The position numbers and the translations under genes were made by a program. Below are positions 9,005 to 16,778 of a DNA stretch of 64,000 nucleotides, in pieces. The notes under the pieces were generated by a model. That model ran no database searches. It was not told the origin of the DNA and worked only from the letters and a program-made list of their open reading frames with translations. The stretch is from SB25 sp029560875 (lineage in GTDB: Bacteria; Bacteroidota; Bacteroidia; Bacteroidales; Tenuifilaceae): NCBI GenBank assembly GCA_035388225.1, contig DAOOPM010000011.1, positions 1 through 64,000 on the forward strand. Direction: 5' to 3'. Positions within the stretch are counted from its first letter, which is position 1. Every line of letters starts with the position of its first letter.

Positions 9005-9227
9005 TTTTCTTAATTATGTTCTCAAGCCGTTTTTCTGCTTCGTCATAATCAATAAAAGTGGCATTGTCTTCAATAATATCCTTTAGTTCATTGGTCAAAT
9101 ACTTTTGATTCTGTGAGTATTCTTTGTCCTCGGCAATAATTTCAAGCTCGTCAGGACTGAATTTTCTCAGAAGCCACATAAGTTTATCGTAAACCTTATC
9201 GTTAACTCTAATTCTTATGGTATGCAT
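8988..9227 (-). CDS. Antitoxin partner of the RelE/ParE-type toxin
   Basis: A 79-residue protein encoded immediately upstream of, and overlapping by 17 bases, the toxin gene. The N-terminal half ('MHTIRIRVNDKVYDKLMWLL') looks like a ribbon/helix region for dimerisation and DNA binding, and the charged C-terminal helix ('DYDEAEKRLENIIKKNENSI') would wrap the toxin, as in many type II antitoxins. The family is not one I can name exactly. A TAnnTTTG promoter element lies 15 bases upstream. Confidence 0.72.
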   Translation of the reverse strand: MHTIRIRVNDKVYDKLMWLLRKFSPDELEIIAEDKEYSQNQKYLTNELKDIIEDNATFIDYDEAEKRLENIIKKNENSI

Positions 9228-9241
9228 TGTGCTCTTTTTTA

Positions 9242-9249
9242 CAAATATA
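9242..9249 (-). promoter_or_regulatory. Bacteroidota -7 promoter element for the toxin-antitoxin pair
   Basis: Minus strand TATATTTG, an exact match to TAnnTTTG, 15 bases upstream of the antitoxin ATG. No good TTG -33 box is visible at the right distance. Confidence 0.35.
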
Positions 9250-9281
9250 CTATTATTTCGAGGGTTCTGATTGATAATTCT

Positions 9282-9923
9282 TTACGGTATATGCATAAAT
9301 TTATGAGCCTGTAGCGATATTCGCCATTTTGGGTTTTGCATAATGAAATCAACAATGATAGGAACAATTTTTTCGTAAACGCTCCATTCGGGCTGAAGGA
9401 ATAGCATACAGCTCGATTTCACCAATTTAGCATTTTCCTCGGCCCAAACCAAATCCTCTGGACTTGTTATTATCACCTTTAACTCATCGGCCTTCATGTG
9501 GATGGAGTCCACAGGTGGTTGCTGGCGTTTTGGCGATAAGCAAATCCAGTCCCATTGACCCGATAAAGGGTACGCACCCGATGTTTCAATGAATGTTTGA
9601 ATTCCTTTCGCTTTTAACGTAGAGCATAAATAATCGAGAGGGTAGAGGCTAGGTTCTCCTCCAGTAACCACAACAGCTTTTGCTGGGAACGATGCTGCTC
9701 GCTCTACAATCTCATCAACATTTACAGGTGGAAATACATCTGGATTCCACGATAAACGAGAATCGCACCAGGAGCAGCCCACATCACATCCACCAATGCG
9801 GATAAAGTATGCGGCACGACCTGTTTGGAAACCTTCGCCCTGTAAAGTGTAAAATTCTTCCACTAAAGGAAGAATTTTACCTGAATCGAATTGCTTTATT
9901 GAATCGTTAAAGTTCATTGCCAT
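9282..9923 (-). CDS. queE: 7-carboxy-7-deazaguanine synthase
   Basis: Radical SAM enzyme that converts 6-carboxytetrahydropterin to 7-carboxy-7-deazaguanine in queuosine/preQ1 biosynthesis. The cluster-binding cysteines are C46, C50 and C53 in 'GGCDVGCSWCDS', the CX3CX2C pattern of this family; 'VVVTGGEPSLYPL' is the SAM-binding GGEP motif. 213 residues is normal. Its ATG overlaps the stop of the upstream nucleotidase gene by one base (TAATG), so the two are probably translationally coupled although functionally unrelated. queC, queD and queF are not in the window. Confidence 0.94.
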   Translation of the reverse strand: MAMNFNDSIKQFDSGKILPLVEEFYTLQGEGFQTGRAAYFIRIGGCDVGCSWCDSRLSWNPDVFPPVNVDEIVERAASFPAKAVVVTGGEPSLYPLDYLCSTLKAKGIQTFIETSGAYPLSGQWDWICLSPKRQQPPVDSIHMKADELKVIITSPEDLVWAEENAKLVKSSCMLFLQPEWSVYEKIVPIIVDFIMQNPKWRISLQAHKFMHIP

Positions 9924-11698
9924 TATTCGTTGTTTGATGAGAAAAGCAATTTTTTATCGCGTTCAATTGCTTGGTTAACCCATTCCTCTGGAACAATTTT
10001 CCAGGTGTTGAAACTGGTTGGGGTAATAACCTTTTTTTCCTCAATATATTTCATTATATAGTACCTTAAATCCTTTTCGGTTGATGTTTTTACTCGGTTT
10101 GCCAATTCCTCAGGAGCAATGCCACTACCTTTTGTGAGATGTCCACCACCGCCATTTCCACGGTAGGAGTTAATTGCAACGGAGTATGTTTTGTTTTCGT
10201 CAAATGGTGTTCCATTTGCCATTGAGTGGATAGTCACTTTATCTCCATCGGGTTTTGAAACATCTACAGTGTAGATAATTCCTGCAGCGGAGTCGAAGTT
10301 GTAAAAGTTAGCGAATAGTTGAACTTTCCCTTGTTGATTTCTTTGAATAGAGCCATCGGCATTGGTTTTGAATTTAATCAAATTGTCGTCGGCACTTTTC
10401 ATAGTATTGAACCACACCGAAGCCGAATGCTCAAGGAAACCATCAATCTCTTTACCTGTTAACGACATGGTGTAGAGGAAGTTCTCGAATCGGTATAGTT
10501 TAAACATATCGCTTACAGTTACTTGTCCCTTTTTTATTGTCGATACAAAAGAAAGGGGTGCAACAAACGAAACATCGGCCTTTGTTAAGTTCAATTGTGC
10601 AGAGTGAATAAAATCGATAAATTCAGTTGGGCCAAAGTAGGCGTTGGCGCTAGTCATTGTTTGGGTAAACTCGCCAATTGGGCGCTTAACAAAATCCTCA
10701 ACTTTCTTGTAGTCGTTGGCAAAGGTTGCCATAAAATCGGCATCGGATTTGAATTTCTTTGTATCGATTAATTCGCCTTTAATAGATTTGCTCTGAAGTT
10801 TTCCTTTCTTATCGAGGTTTACCACTATTGTAGCCTCAGATATTAACCTTGCACCTGAGGTTGGGTCCATAACAAGCACTGAGTCGCCATTTATGTTTGC
10901 AAATTTTTTGCATAGCTTATCGTGGTCGTGTCCAATTAGGATTACATCGAATCCTGGAACTTGTTGTGCAACAAGTAGCGAAGCGTTTTCATTTTTAGGT
11001 TCAGTGGCAGAACCTCCTCCATAGGTTGCATCGTGGCCAGAATGGAATAGTCCAATTATGATATGAGGTTTCTCTTTTTTCTGAATATGTTTAACCCAAT
11101 AATTAGCAGTAACAATCATATCCTCGAAGTGCATATCGGGCCAGAGGATTTTAGGTAACCAATAAGGGATGCCAGGAGTTGTTAACCCAAGAACGGCAAC
11201 CTTAACACCATCTTTTTTGATAACGGTGTAAGGTTTAAAGGCAGGCTTTCCTGTTTTGGAGTTTATTGCATTTGCTGCCAACCATGGCATTTTAAGTTCT
11301 TTTTCTATTGTGCGATAAACTTTTGGGCCTGTTTCAATATCGTGGTTTCCAATTGTTGCTGCATCGTATTGCATATAGTTGAATATCCTAGAAATCAGGT
11401 TAGGCTTGGTTTCGTCTATGAAATTAGAGAAATATACGGGAGGCTGCCCCTGAAGTATATCGCCATTATCAACTAGAATAACTTGCTGATTTGCATTAGC
11501 CCGTTCCTGCTTAACATAGGTATAAACGTTGGCCAAACCCGCATCCATAGGTTGATTTCTAATAAAATCGTATGGAAAAACAGCTCCGTGAACATCGCTG
11601 GTCTGCAAAACTTTTATGGTTACGCTTTTTTGTGCGAATGCAGATATTGTCAGTAGCAATAAAACTGTTGACAGGATTGATAGTTTAATTGACCTCAT
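9923..11698 (-). CDS. Exported 5'-nucleotidase / 2',3'-cyclic-nucleotide phosphodiesterase family protein
   Basis: Periplasmic metallophosphoesterase that releases nucleosides from extracellular nucleotides. After a signal peptide ('MRSIKLSILSTVLLLLTISAFAQ') the calcineurin-like domain shows the metal motifs 'TSDVHGAVFP', 'DNGDILQGQP', 'GNHDIE', 'GLFHSGHD' and 'GHDHD'; the C-terminal 5'-nucleotidase domain ends with 'NSYRGNGGGGHLTKGSG'. The frame is open to 11767, but I take the ATG at 11698, because it begins the signal peptide and because an exact TAnnTTTG promoter element at 11729-11736 lies between the two candidate starts. Substrate range (nucleotide vs cyclic nucleotide) is not decided. 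Confidence 0.9.
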   Translation of the reverse strand: MRSIKLSILSTVLLLLTISAFAQKSVTIKVLQTSDVHGAVFPYDFIRNQPMDAGLANVYTYVKQERANANQQVILVDNGDILQGQPPVYFSNFIDETKPNLISRIFNYMQYDAATIGNHDIETGPKVYRTIEKELKMPWLAANAINSKTGKPAFKPYTVIKKDGVKVAVLGLTTPGIPYWLPKILWPDMHFEDMIVTANYWVKHIQKKEKPHIIIGLFHSGHDATYGGGSATEPKNENASLLVAQQVPGFDVILIGHDHDKLCKKFANINGDSVLVMDPTSGARLISEATIVVNLDKKGKLQSKSIKGELIDTKKFKSDADFMATFANDYKKVEDFVKRPIGEFTQTMTSANAYFGPTEFIDFIHSAQLNLTKADVSFVAPLSFVSTIKKGQVTVSDMFKLYRFENFLYTMSLTGKEIDGFLEHSASVWFNTMKSADDNLIKFKTNADGSIQRNQQGKVQLFANFYNFDSAAGIIYTVDVSKPDGDKVTIHSMANGTPFDENKTYSVAINSYRGNGGGGHLTKGSGIAPEELANRVKTSTEKDLRYYIMKYIEEKKVITPTSFNTWKIVPEEWVNQAIERDKKLLFSSNNE

Positions 11699-11728
11699 GG
11701 TAAATCGGGATATTATTAAAATGAACTG

Positions 11729-11736
11729 CAAAGTTA
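11729..11736 (-). promoter_or_regulatory. Bacteroidota -7 promoter element, nucleotidase-queE operon
   Basis: Minus strand TAACTTTG, exact TAnnTTTG, 30 bases upstream of the chosen ATG. A TTG is found about 25 bases further upstream, a little too far for the usual -33 spacing. Confidence 0.4.
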
Positions 11737-11809
11737 GATTTAAATTATAAATATCTAAAATCAACAAATTGTTTGGAATAAAGTTCCTGATATTGGTTTA
11801 AATATTGGC

Positions 11810-11840
11810 AAAAAAAAGGTGTCTCAATAATAGAGACACC
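11810..11840 (-). terminator. Rho-independent terminator of the methylmalonyl-CoA decarboxylase operon
   Basis: Perfect 8-bp stem GGTGTCTC (11818-11825) with GAGACACC (11833-11840), 7-base loop, followed on the minus strand by eight T. It lies 26 bases past the oadB stop codon. Confidence 0.85.
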
Positions 11841-11866
11841 CTTTAAATGTGTAAAATATCTAATTG

Positions 11867-13030
11867 TTACGATAAGAAACTGAGTAGAATACCCGCAGCA
11901 ACAGCACTACCAATAACTCCGGCTACGTTTGGACCCATAGCGTGCATTAGTAGGTGGTTGGTTTTATCGTATTCCAATCCAACAAACTGCGATACGCGTG
12001 CACTATCCGGCACTGCAGAAACCCCAGCGTTTCCAATAAGAGGGTTCATTTTGTTGCCTTCTTTTAGGAATAGGTTGAATATTTTCACAAACATAACACC
12101 GCCAAATGTTGCAATAACAAATGAAACTGCACCAAGAGCAAAAATTCCTACAGATTTTGCTGTTAAGAAGGTTGTTGCTTGAGTTGATGCACCCACAGTT
12201 AATCCAATTAGGATTGTTACGATGTCAATCATAGGACCTTTAGCTGTATCGGCCAAACGCTTAGTAACGGTGCTTTCCTTCAATAAGTTTCCAAAGAAAA
12301 GCATACCTAGCAATGGTAAACCCGATGGAACAATAAAAGTAGTTAAAAGCATACCTACGATTGGGAAAAGTATCTTTTCCAGTTTTGTTACCTGACGTGG
12401 AGGTTTCATACGAATAACTCTTTCCTTCTTAGTAGTTAAGAGTCTCATAACTGGAGGCTGAATTACAGGCACCAATGCCATGTATGAGTATGCCGATATA
12501 GCAATTGCACCCATTAACTCAGGAGCCAAGCGCGATGAAAGGAAAATAGCAGTAGGACCATCGGCACCACCTATAATACCGATAGCACCGGCTTCCTCTG
12601 GGGCGAATCCAAGAAATAGTGCGGCCATATATGCACCGAAAATACCTAGCTGCGCAGCAGCACCAATAAGAAGTAATTTTGGATTAGATATTAAGGCACT
12701 GAAGTCGGTCATAGCACCAATTCCCAAGAAGATAAGTGGAGGGTAAACACCCTGTATTACACCAAAATAGAGGTAGTTAAGCACGCTTCCGCTTTCATAT
12801 ATACCAGTTTGGAATCCTGGTGTGAAGGGAATATTACCTACAATAATCCCAAACCCAATTGGAACGAGTAGTAGAGGTTCATATTCCTTTTTAATAGCAA
12901 GGTATATGAATATTAAGCCTATGAGAATCATAACTCCGTGTCCCCAGGTCATATTGGCAAAACCTGTATAGGATAGGAATTGTGTAAGATTCTCTATTAG
13001 GAACGAGAAAAATCCGCCTGATTGTTCCAT
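11867..13030 (-). CDS. oadB: Sodium-ion-translocating decarboxylase, beta subunit
   Basis: Integral membrane subunit that decarboxylates carboxybiotin and couples this to Na+ export. The 387 residues are strongly hydrophobic with about nine to eleven segments. The two functional family motifs are present: 'GGADGPTAIFLSSRLAPEL' (containing the Na+-site aspartate of region III) and 'NPLIGNAGVSAVPDSARVSQ' (region IV). It ends the operon mce-mmdA-gamma-biotin carrier-beta, with 4 bases to the biotin carrier gene and a terminator behind it. Context points to methylmalonyl-CoA rather than oxaloacetate as the substrate. Confidence 0.95.
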   Translation of the reverse strand: MEQSGGFFSFLIENLTQFLSYTGFANMTWGHGVMILIGLIFIYLAIKKEYEPLLLVPIGFGIIVGNIPFTPGFQTGIYESGSVLNYLYFGVIQGVYPPLIFLGIGAMTDFSALISNPKLLLIGAAAQLGIFGAYMAALFLGFAPEEAGAIGIIGGADGPTAIFLSSRLAPELMGAIAISAYSYMALVPVIQPPVMRLLTTKKERVIRMKPPRQVTKLEKILFPIVGMLLTTFIVPSGLPLLGMLFFGNLLKESTVTKRLADTAKGPMIDIVTILIGLTVGASTQATTFLTAKSVGIFALGAVSFVIATFGGVMFVKIFNLFLKEGNKMNPLIGNAGVSAVPDSARVSQFVGLEYDKTNHLLMHAMGPNVAGVIGSAVAAGILLSFLS

Positions 13031-13034
13031 AATG

Positions 13035-13472
13035 TTATCCGATAATTAATAGTACGTCACCTTCAAGAACAGAATCGCCTTTGTGGACTTTTACATCGAT
13101 AACTTTACCTTCTTTGTCAGAGTCGATGTTGTTCTCCATCTTCATTGCCTCAAGTACAAGAATACGTTGGCCAACTTTAACCATATCGCCAGGTTTTACG
13201 TGTACCTCAAGGATAACTCCTGGAAGTGGCGATTTGATAGAGCCAGATGTTGCGCTTCCTGGGCTTGCTGTTTTTGCAACAGATGGATGAGAATCTGTTG
13301 TTGGGATAGCTTCTGCTCTAACCAGTTTTGGCGTTTTGGTTTGCTTTAGTTCTTTGTCAATTTCAACCTTGTATGGTGTACCGTTAACTTCAACCTCAGC
13401 AATATTTCCTTCCACGTTGGCAATGTGTACAGAGTATTCATTGCCATTTATTTTGAACTTAAAATCTTTCAT
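13035..13472 (-). CDS. Biotin carboxyl carrier protein of the decarboxylase
   Basis: Carries the carboxyl group from the transferase to the membrane beta subunit. The C-terminal biotinyl domain (about 78-145) has the biotinylation motif 'VLEAMKMENN', with K111 the modified lysine. The N-terminal 45 residues ('FKFKINGNEYSVHI...') form the short beta domain often found before the Ala/Pro linker. 145 residues is a usual length for the separate carrier subunit. It sits between the gamma and beta subunit genes. Confidence 0.93.
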   Translation of the reverse strand: MKDFKFKINGNEYSVHIANVEGNIAEVEVNGTPYKVEIDKELKQTKTPKLVRAEAIPTTDSHPSVAKTASPGSATSGSIKSPLPGVILEVHVKPGDMVKVGQRILVLEAMKMENNIDSDKEGKVIDVKVHKGDSVLEGDVLLIIG

Positions 13473-13518
13473 TCGTTTAGTATTTATTAATTCTTTAAAT
13501 TTTAATCACCAATCAGGT

Positions 13519-14433
13519 TTACTTTTTGGCTTGATTTGAAACCACTCTGTTGGGTACTTGGCGTAATCCATAAATTTTGGAACTCCAAGGAGAATACATT
13601 TTTGATACCCTGTTGATGGTAATTATCGCAGATTCTTGGTCGTGCTTATCGGTTTCGTATAAATGCAATGCTGTTGAAATTGCAGCAAAAACTTCACCTG
13701 AAACCTCCTCTTGAACCTCGGATACGTTACTTTCTTTTTCCGATTTAGCAGATTTACGTATAACCGCTTTTTGGTTGGCAGTTCCTATTGTTCTAAAAAT
13801 TCTATAAAGAACCATCAACGCTAAGAATACAACTGTCATGGCAATGATAGCCATAATAATGCCAGAAGGGTCAAATTTTAGGAATTTTTCTCCTGCAGAT
13901 GCTTTCTCAATTCTACCTTCGTTGGTTGCGTTTGGAGTGGTAAACTCGCTAATCTCCCAATTTGAACTACCATCGGGTATTCTGCTATAAACCTGGTCGA
14001 TTCCTAGCATTGGTAAAGTTACGCTATCAATAACAGTAGTTCCATCGGGGCTAACTAAGGCTATAAATCGATGTGTGCTGTCCAGTGTGAAGTTAAGGTG
14101 TAACGTACCGTGCTCTGTTTTATCATCGGCAAAGAAAACTACAAACTGACGTAAAGAAATTCTAGAGATTGGGTCACCAGAAGGAATCTTGTACTTTTTA
14201 GGCTCATTCAAATCGTTGGTTAGATAGCAGGTCGCTATGTTAACGGAGTTGTAACCTAAGTTCATTATCTCAATCCAAGGACCACGTTGTCCGAAATTGT
14301 CGGTGTAGTTGTTGCTGTTGAAAAGCATCACCTCGTTAATGCGTAAATCGTAAATGCTTTGTGCATTACTTTTACTTACAGAGATGAATACTCCAAGAGC
14401 CAGAACTACAATATATTTTAACTTTCTCATCAT
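13519..14433 (-). CDS. OadG-type gamma subunit with extracytoplasmic lamin-tail domain
   Basis: Membrane anchor/assembly subunit of the Na+ pump. Unlike the short classical OadG (about 80 residues), this 304-residue protein has a signal peptide (1-25), a lamin-tail-like beta domain (about 28-160; 'RINEVMLFNSNNYT', 'PWIEIMNLG', 'CYLTNDLNEPKKYKIP'), one membrane helix (190-211) and a cytoplasmic tail ending in 'YSPWSSKIYGLRQVP'. The predicted topology places the lamin-tail domain in the periplasm. It lies between mmdA (15 bases) and the carrier gene. Assignment to OadG rests on operon position, the helix and the tail; a second start codon lies one codon in. Confidence 0.82.
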   Translation of the reverse strand: MMRKLKYIVVLALGVFISVSKSNAQSIYDLRINEVMLFNSNNYTDNFGQRGPWIEIMNLGYNSVNIATCYLTNDLNEPKKYKIPSGDPISRISLRQFVVFFADDKTEHGTLHLNFTLDSTHRFIALVSPDGTTVIDSVTLPMLGIDQVYSRIPDGSSNWEISEFTTPNATNEGRIEKASAGEKFLKFDPSGIIMAIIAMTVVFLALMVLYRIFRTIGTANQKAVIRKSAKSEKESNVSEVQEEVSGEVFAAISTALHLYETDKHDQESAIITINRVSKMYSPWSSKIYGLRQVPNRVVSNQAKK

Positions 14434-14448
14434 TATAAGTTTATTGGA

Positions 14449-16011
14449 TTATAATGGTAAGTTAGAGTGTTTCTTAGCAGGATTTGTATCCTTTTTGGTT
14501 GCTAGTGATTGAAGCGCACGGATAATACGGAAACGGGTATTACGTGGTTCAATTACATCGTCGATATAACCGAATTTAGCAGCAACGTATGGATTAGCAA
14601 ATTTCTCTTTATATTCCTGCTCTTTGCGTAGTAGGAATTCAACTTTTGCTTTTTCGTCCTCAATGCTATCCAACTCACGGCTTAGTAACACTTCAATTGC
14701 ACCTTTAGGACCCATAACTGCAATCTCAGCACTTGGCCATGCGTAGTTGATATCGCCACGTAGGTGCTTAGAACTCATCACATCGTATGCTCCACCGTAA
14801 GCTTTACGAAGTACAACAGTTACCTTTGGTACAGTTGCCTCGCCGTAAGCGAATAGGAGTTTTGCTCCGTGAATAATAATACCATTGTACTCCTGACCTG
14901 TACCAGGTAAGAAACCAGGAACGTCAACTAAAGTAACAATTGGAATATTGAATGCGTCGCAGAAACGAACAAAGCGAGCCGCTTTACGCGAAGCGTTAAT
15001 GTCAAGTACCCCTGCTAGATATTTTGGTTGGTTTGCCACAATACCTACAGATTGACCGTTGAAGCGTGCAAAGCAAGTAACGATGTTTGCAGCAAAATCG
15101 CGTTGTAACTCTAAATACTCACCATTATCAACAACAGCAGCAATAACATCCTTGATATCGTAAGGTTTGTTAGCGCTATCTGGAATAATTTCGTTTAGAG
15201 CATCTTCAAGTCTGTCAATTGGGTCGTTGGTAGGTTGAAGTGGAGTTTCCTCAAGGTTGTTTTGTGGTAGGTAGCTTAATAGCTTGCGGATAAGCATAAT
15301 GCCCTCTTCCTCGCTATCGGAAACAAAGTGAGCTACACCCGATTTTGCAGAATGAACGCTTGCACCACCAAGTTCCTCGGAGGTTACAGTTTCGCCAGTT
15401 ACAGTTTTAACAACTTTAGGGCCAGTTACAAACATGTAGCTGGTGTTGCGGGACATAATGATAAAGTCAGTTAGGGCAGGAGAGTAAACTGCACCACCAG
15501 CGCAAGGACCAAAAATTGCAGAAATCTGTGGAATAACACCCGATGCAAGAATGTTACGCTCGAAAATCTCGGCATAACCACCCAAACTCTTAACACCTTC
15601 CTGAATACGTGCTCCACCGCTATCGTTGATACCAATTACTGGCGCACCAACTTTCATGGCCATATCCATTACTTTGCAGATTTTTGCTGCAAACATTTCG
15701 GATAATGAACCACCGAAAACGGTAAAATCCTGAGAGAAAATGTAAACTAAGCGACCATCGATTGTACCGTAACCAGTAACAACACCATCGGATAGGTATG
15801 TTTCCTTGTCCAATCCAAAGTCGATACAACGGTGCGATACAAACATATCAAACTCCTCGAAACTACCTTCGTCGAGAAGCATTTCAATACGCTCGCGAGC
15901 AGTGAATTTACCTTTTTTGTGCTGAGATTCGATGCGTTTCTCGCCGCCTCCCAGTTTGGCTCTTTCACGTAATTCGATTAACTCTTTAATTTTTTGTCCT
16001 TGAGTGCTCAT
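14449..16011 (-). CDS. mmdA: Methylmalonyl-CoA decarboxylase alpha (carboxyltransferase) subunit
   Basis: Carboxyltransferase that moves the carboxyl of (S)-methylmalonyl-CoA to biotin, giving propionyl-CoA. The 520 residues show both crotonase-like halves: 'FGPCAGGAVYSPALTDFIIM', 'FVTGPKVVKTVTGE', 'GGASVHSAKSGVAHF' in the first and 'GFLPGTGQEYNGIIIHG', 'RKAYGGAYDVMSSKHLRGD' in the second. The same fold serves propionyl-CoA carboxylase beta subunits; the Na+-pump neighbours and lack of a biotin carboxylase gene favour the decarboxylase. It lies 27 bases after the epimerase gene. Confidence 0.92.
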   Translation of the reverse strand: MSTQGQKIKELIELRERAKLGGGEKRIESQHKKGKFTARERIEMLLDEGSFEEFDMFVSHRCIDFGLDKETYLSDGVVTGYGTIDGRLVYIFSQDFTVFGGSLSEMFAAKICKVMDMAMKVGAPVIGINDSGGARIQEGVKSLGGYAEIFERNILASGVIPQISAIFGPCAGGAVYSPALTDFIIMSRNTSYMFVTGPKVVKTVTGETVTSEELGGASVHSAKSGVAHFVSDSEEEGIMLIRKLLSYLPQNNLEETPLQPTNDPIDRLEDALNEIIPDSANKPYDIKDVIAAVVDNGEYLELQRDFAANIVTCFARFNGQSVGIVANQPKYLAGVLDINASRKAARFVRFCDAFNIPIVTLVDVPGFLPGTGQEYNGIIIHGAKLLFAYGEATVPKVTVVLRKAYGGAYDVMSSKHLRGDINYAWPSAEIAVMGPKGAIEVLLSRELDSIEDEKAKVEFLLRKEQEYKEKFANPYVAAKFGYIDDVIEPRNTRFRIIRALQSLATKKDTNPAKKHSNLPL

Positions 16012-16038
16012 ATTAAATATGTGTTTGGGTATGGGAAA

Positions 16039-16449
16039 TTATTTGTTTTTGTCTTCGCAGAGTTCGGTTAAAACTCCAATTGTTGATTTTGGATGAAGGA
16101 ATGCAATATCCAATCCTTCTGCACCTTTACGGGGAGCTTTGTCGATAAGAGTTACGCCCTTTTCTTCCATATTCTTAAGTTGCTCCTCAATACCTTTAAC
16201 GGCAAATGCAATGTGATGAATTCCTTCGCCTTTTTTCTCGATGAATTTTCCAATTGGGCCTTCGGGGTCGGTCGACTCAAGAAGTTCAATTTTGGTTTGG
16301 CCAACCATAAAGAATGCTGTTTTTACTTTTTGGTCTTTAACCTCCTCAATGTTGTAGCATTTTAAACCTAGAATATTCTCGTAGAATGGAATTGCATCCT
16401 GTAAATTTTTAACAGCAATGCCAATGTGTTCGATATGCGAGATGCTCAT
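16039..16449 (-). CDS. mce: Methylmalonyl-CoA epimerase
   Basis: VOC-fold metal enzyme interconverting (R)- and (S)-methylmalonyl-CoA, linking methylmalonyl-CoA mutase to the decarboxylase. 136 residues, normal length. Metal ligands are visible in the usual places: His in 'HIEHIGIAV', His in 'GIHHIAFAV' and Glu in 'VLTELCED'. It is the first gene of the five-gene operon, with a TAnnTTTG promoter element about 35 bases upstream. Confidence 0.95.
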   Translation of the reverse strand: MSISHIEHIGIAVKNLQDAIPFYENILGLKCYNIEEVKDQKVKTAFFMVGQTKIELLESTDPEGPIGKFIEKKGEGIHHIAFAVKGIEEQLKNMEEKGVTLIDKAPRKGAEGLDIAFLHPKSTIGVLTELCEDKNK

Positions 16450-16483
16450 AATTAATATAGTTTAAGTTCGTAATTAAGTGCCG

Positions 16484-16491
16484 CAAAGTTA
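16484..16491 (-). promoter_or_regulatory. Bacteroidota -7 promoter element of the mce-mmdA operon
   Basis: Minus strand TAACTTTG, an exact TAnnTTTG, 35 bases before the mce ATG. The -33 region ('TTTTTCTGG', about 20 bases upstream) is only a weak match. Confidence 0.42.
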
Positions 16492-16659
16492 CTTTCAAAT
16501 GATAAGTTAAACCAGAAAAAAAGTCATCTATTTAGTTGTTCTTCAACATTGCTAAACAACATGTTTTGGTGTAAATGGAAAGGCAGAAATTGTATCAACG
16601 TAAATTAATGAAAAAGTTGGAGAGATGCAAGAGTAACTTCTGGAAGAGTTATGTTTTTT

Positions 16660-16778
16660 GAGATGGAGCTTTGGAGTGATGGAGTATTTGAGTAATGGAT
16701 GTTTGTAGGCATATTCAATACTCCAACACTCCATTCATCCAATAATTAATTTCTTAATTAACTTATTGCCTCATTGTC
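16660..16778. repeat. Dispersed 'GGAGTAATG' word repeat, copy 1
   Basis: The 329-base gap between mce and the GH3 gene holds this repeat and no gene. 16672-16688 (TGGAGTGATGGAGTATT) pairs with 16717-16733 at 16 of 17 positions, giving a long imperfect hairpin. The right side continues with words of the type 'CTCATTGTCTCATTCTCCAAT', shared with the copy at 23.5 kb. The rest of the gap shows nothing beyond the operon promoter. Confidence 0.6.

Noticed and set aside
14449..16449. Propionyl-CoA carboxylase interpretation of the transferase operon
   Set aside because: The operon has the Na+-pump beta and gamma subunits and no biotin carboxylase, so methylmalonyl-CoA decarboxylase is the better reading.
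16552..16734. Minus-strand 60-residue frame in the mce-GH3 gap
   Set aside because: Overlaps the repeat hairpin, has no start signal and no recognisable protein features.
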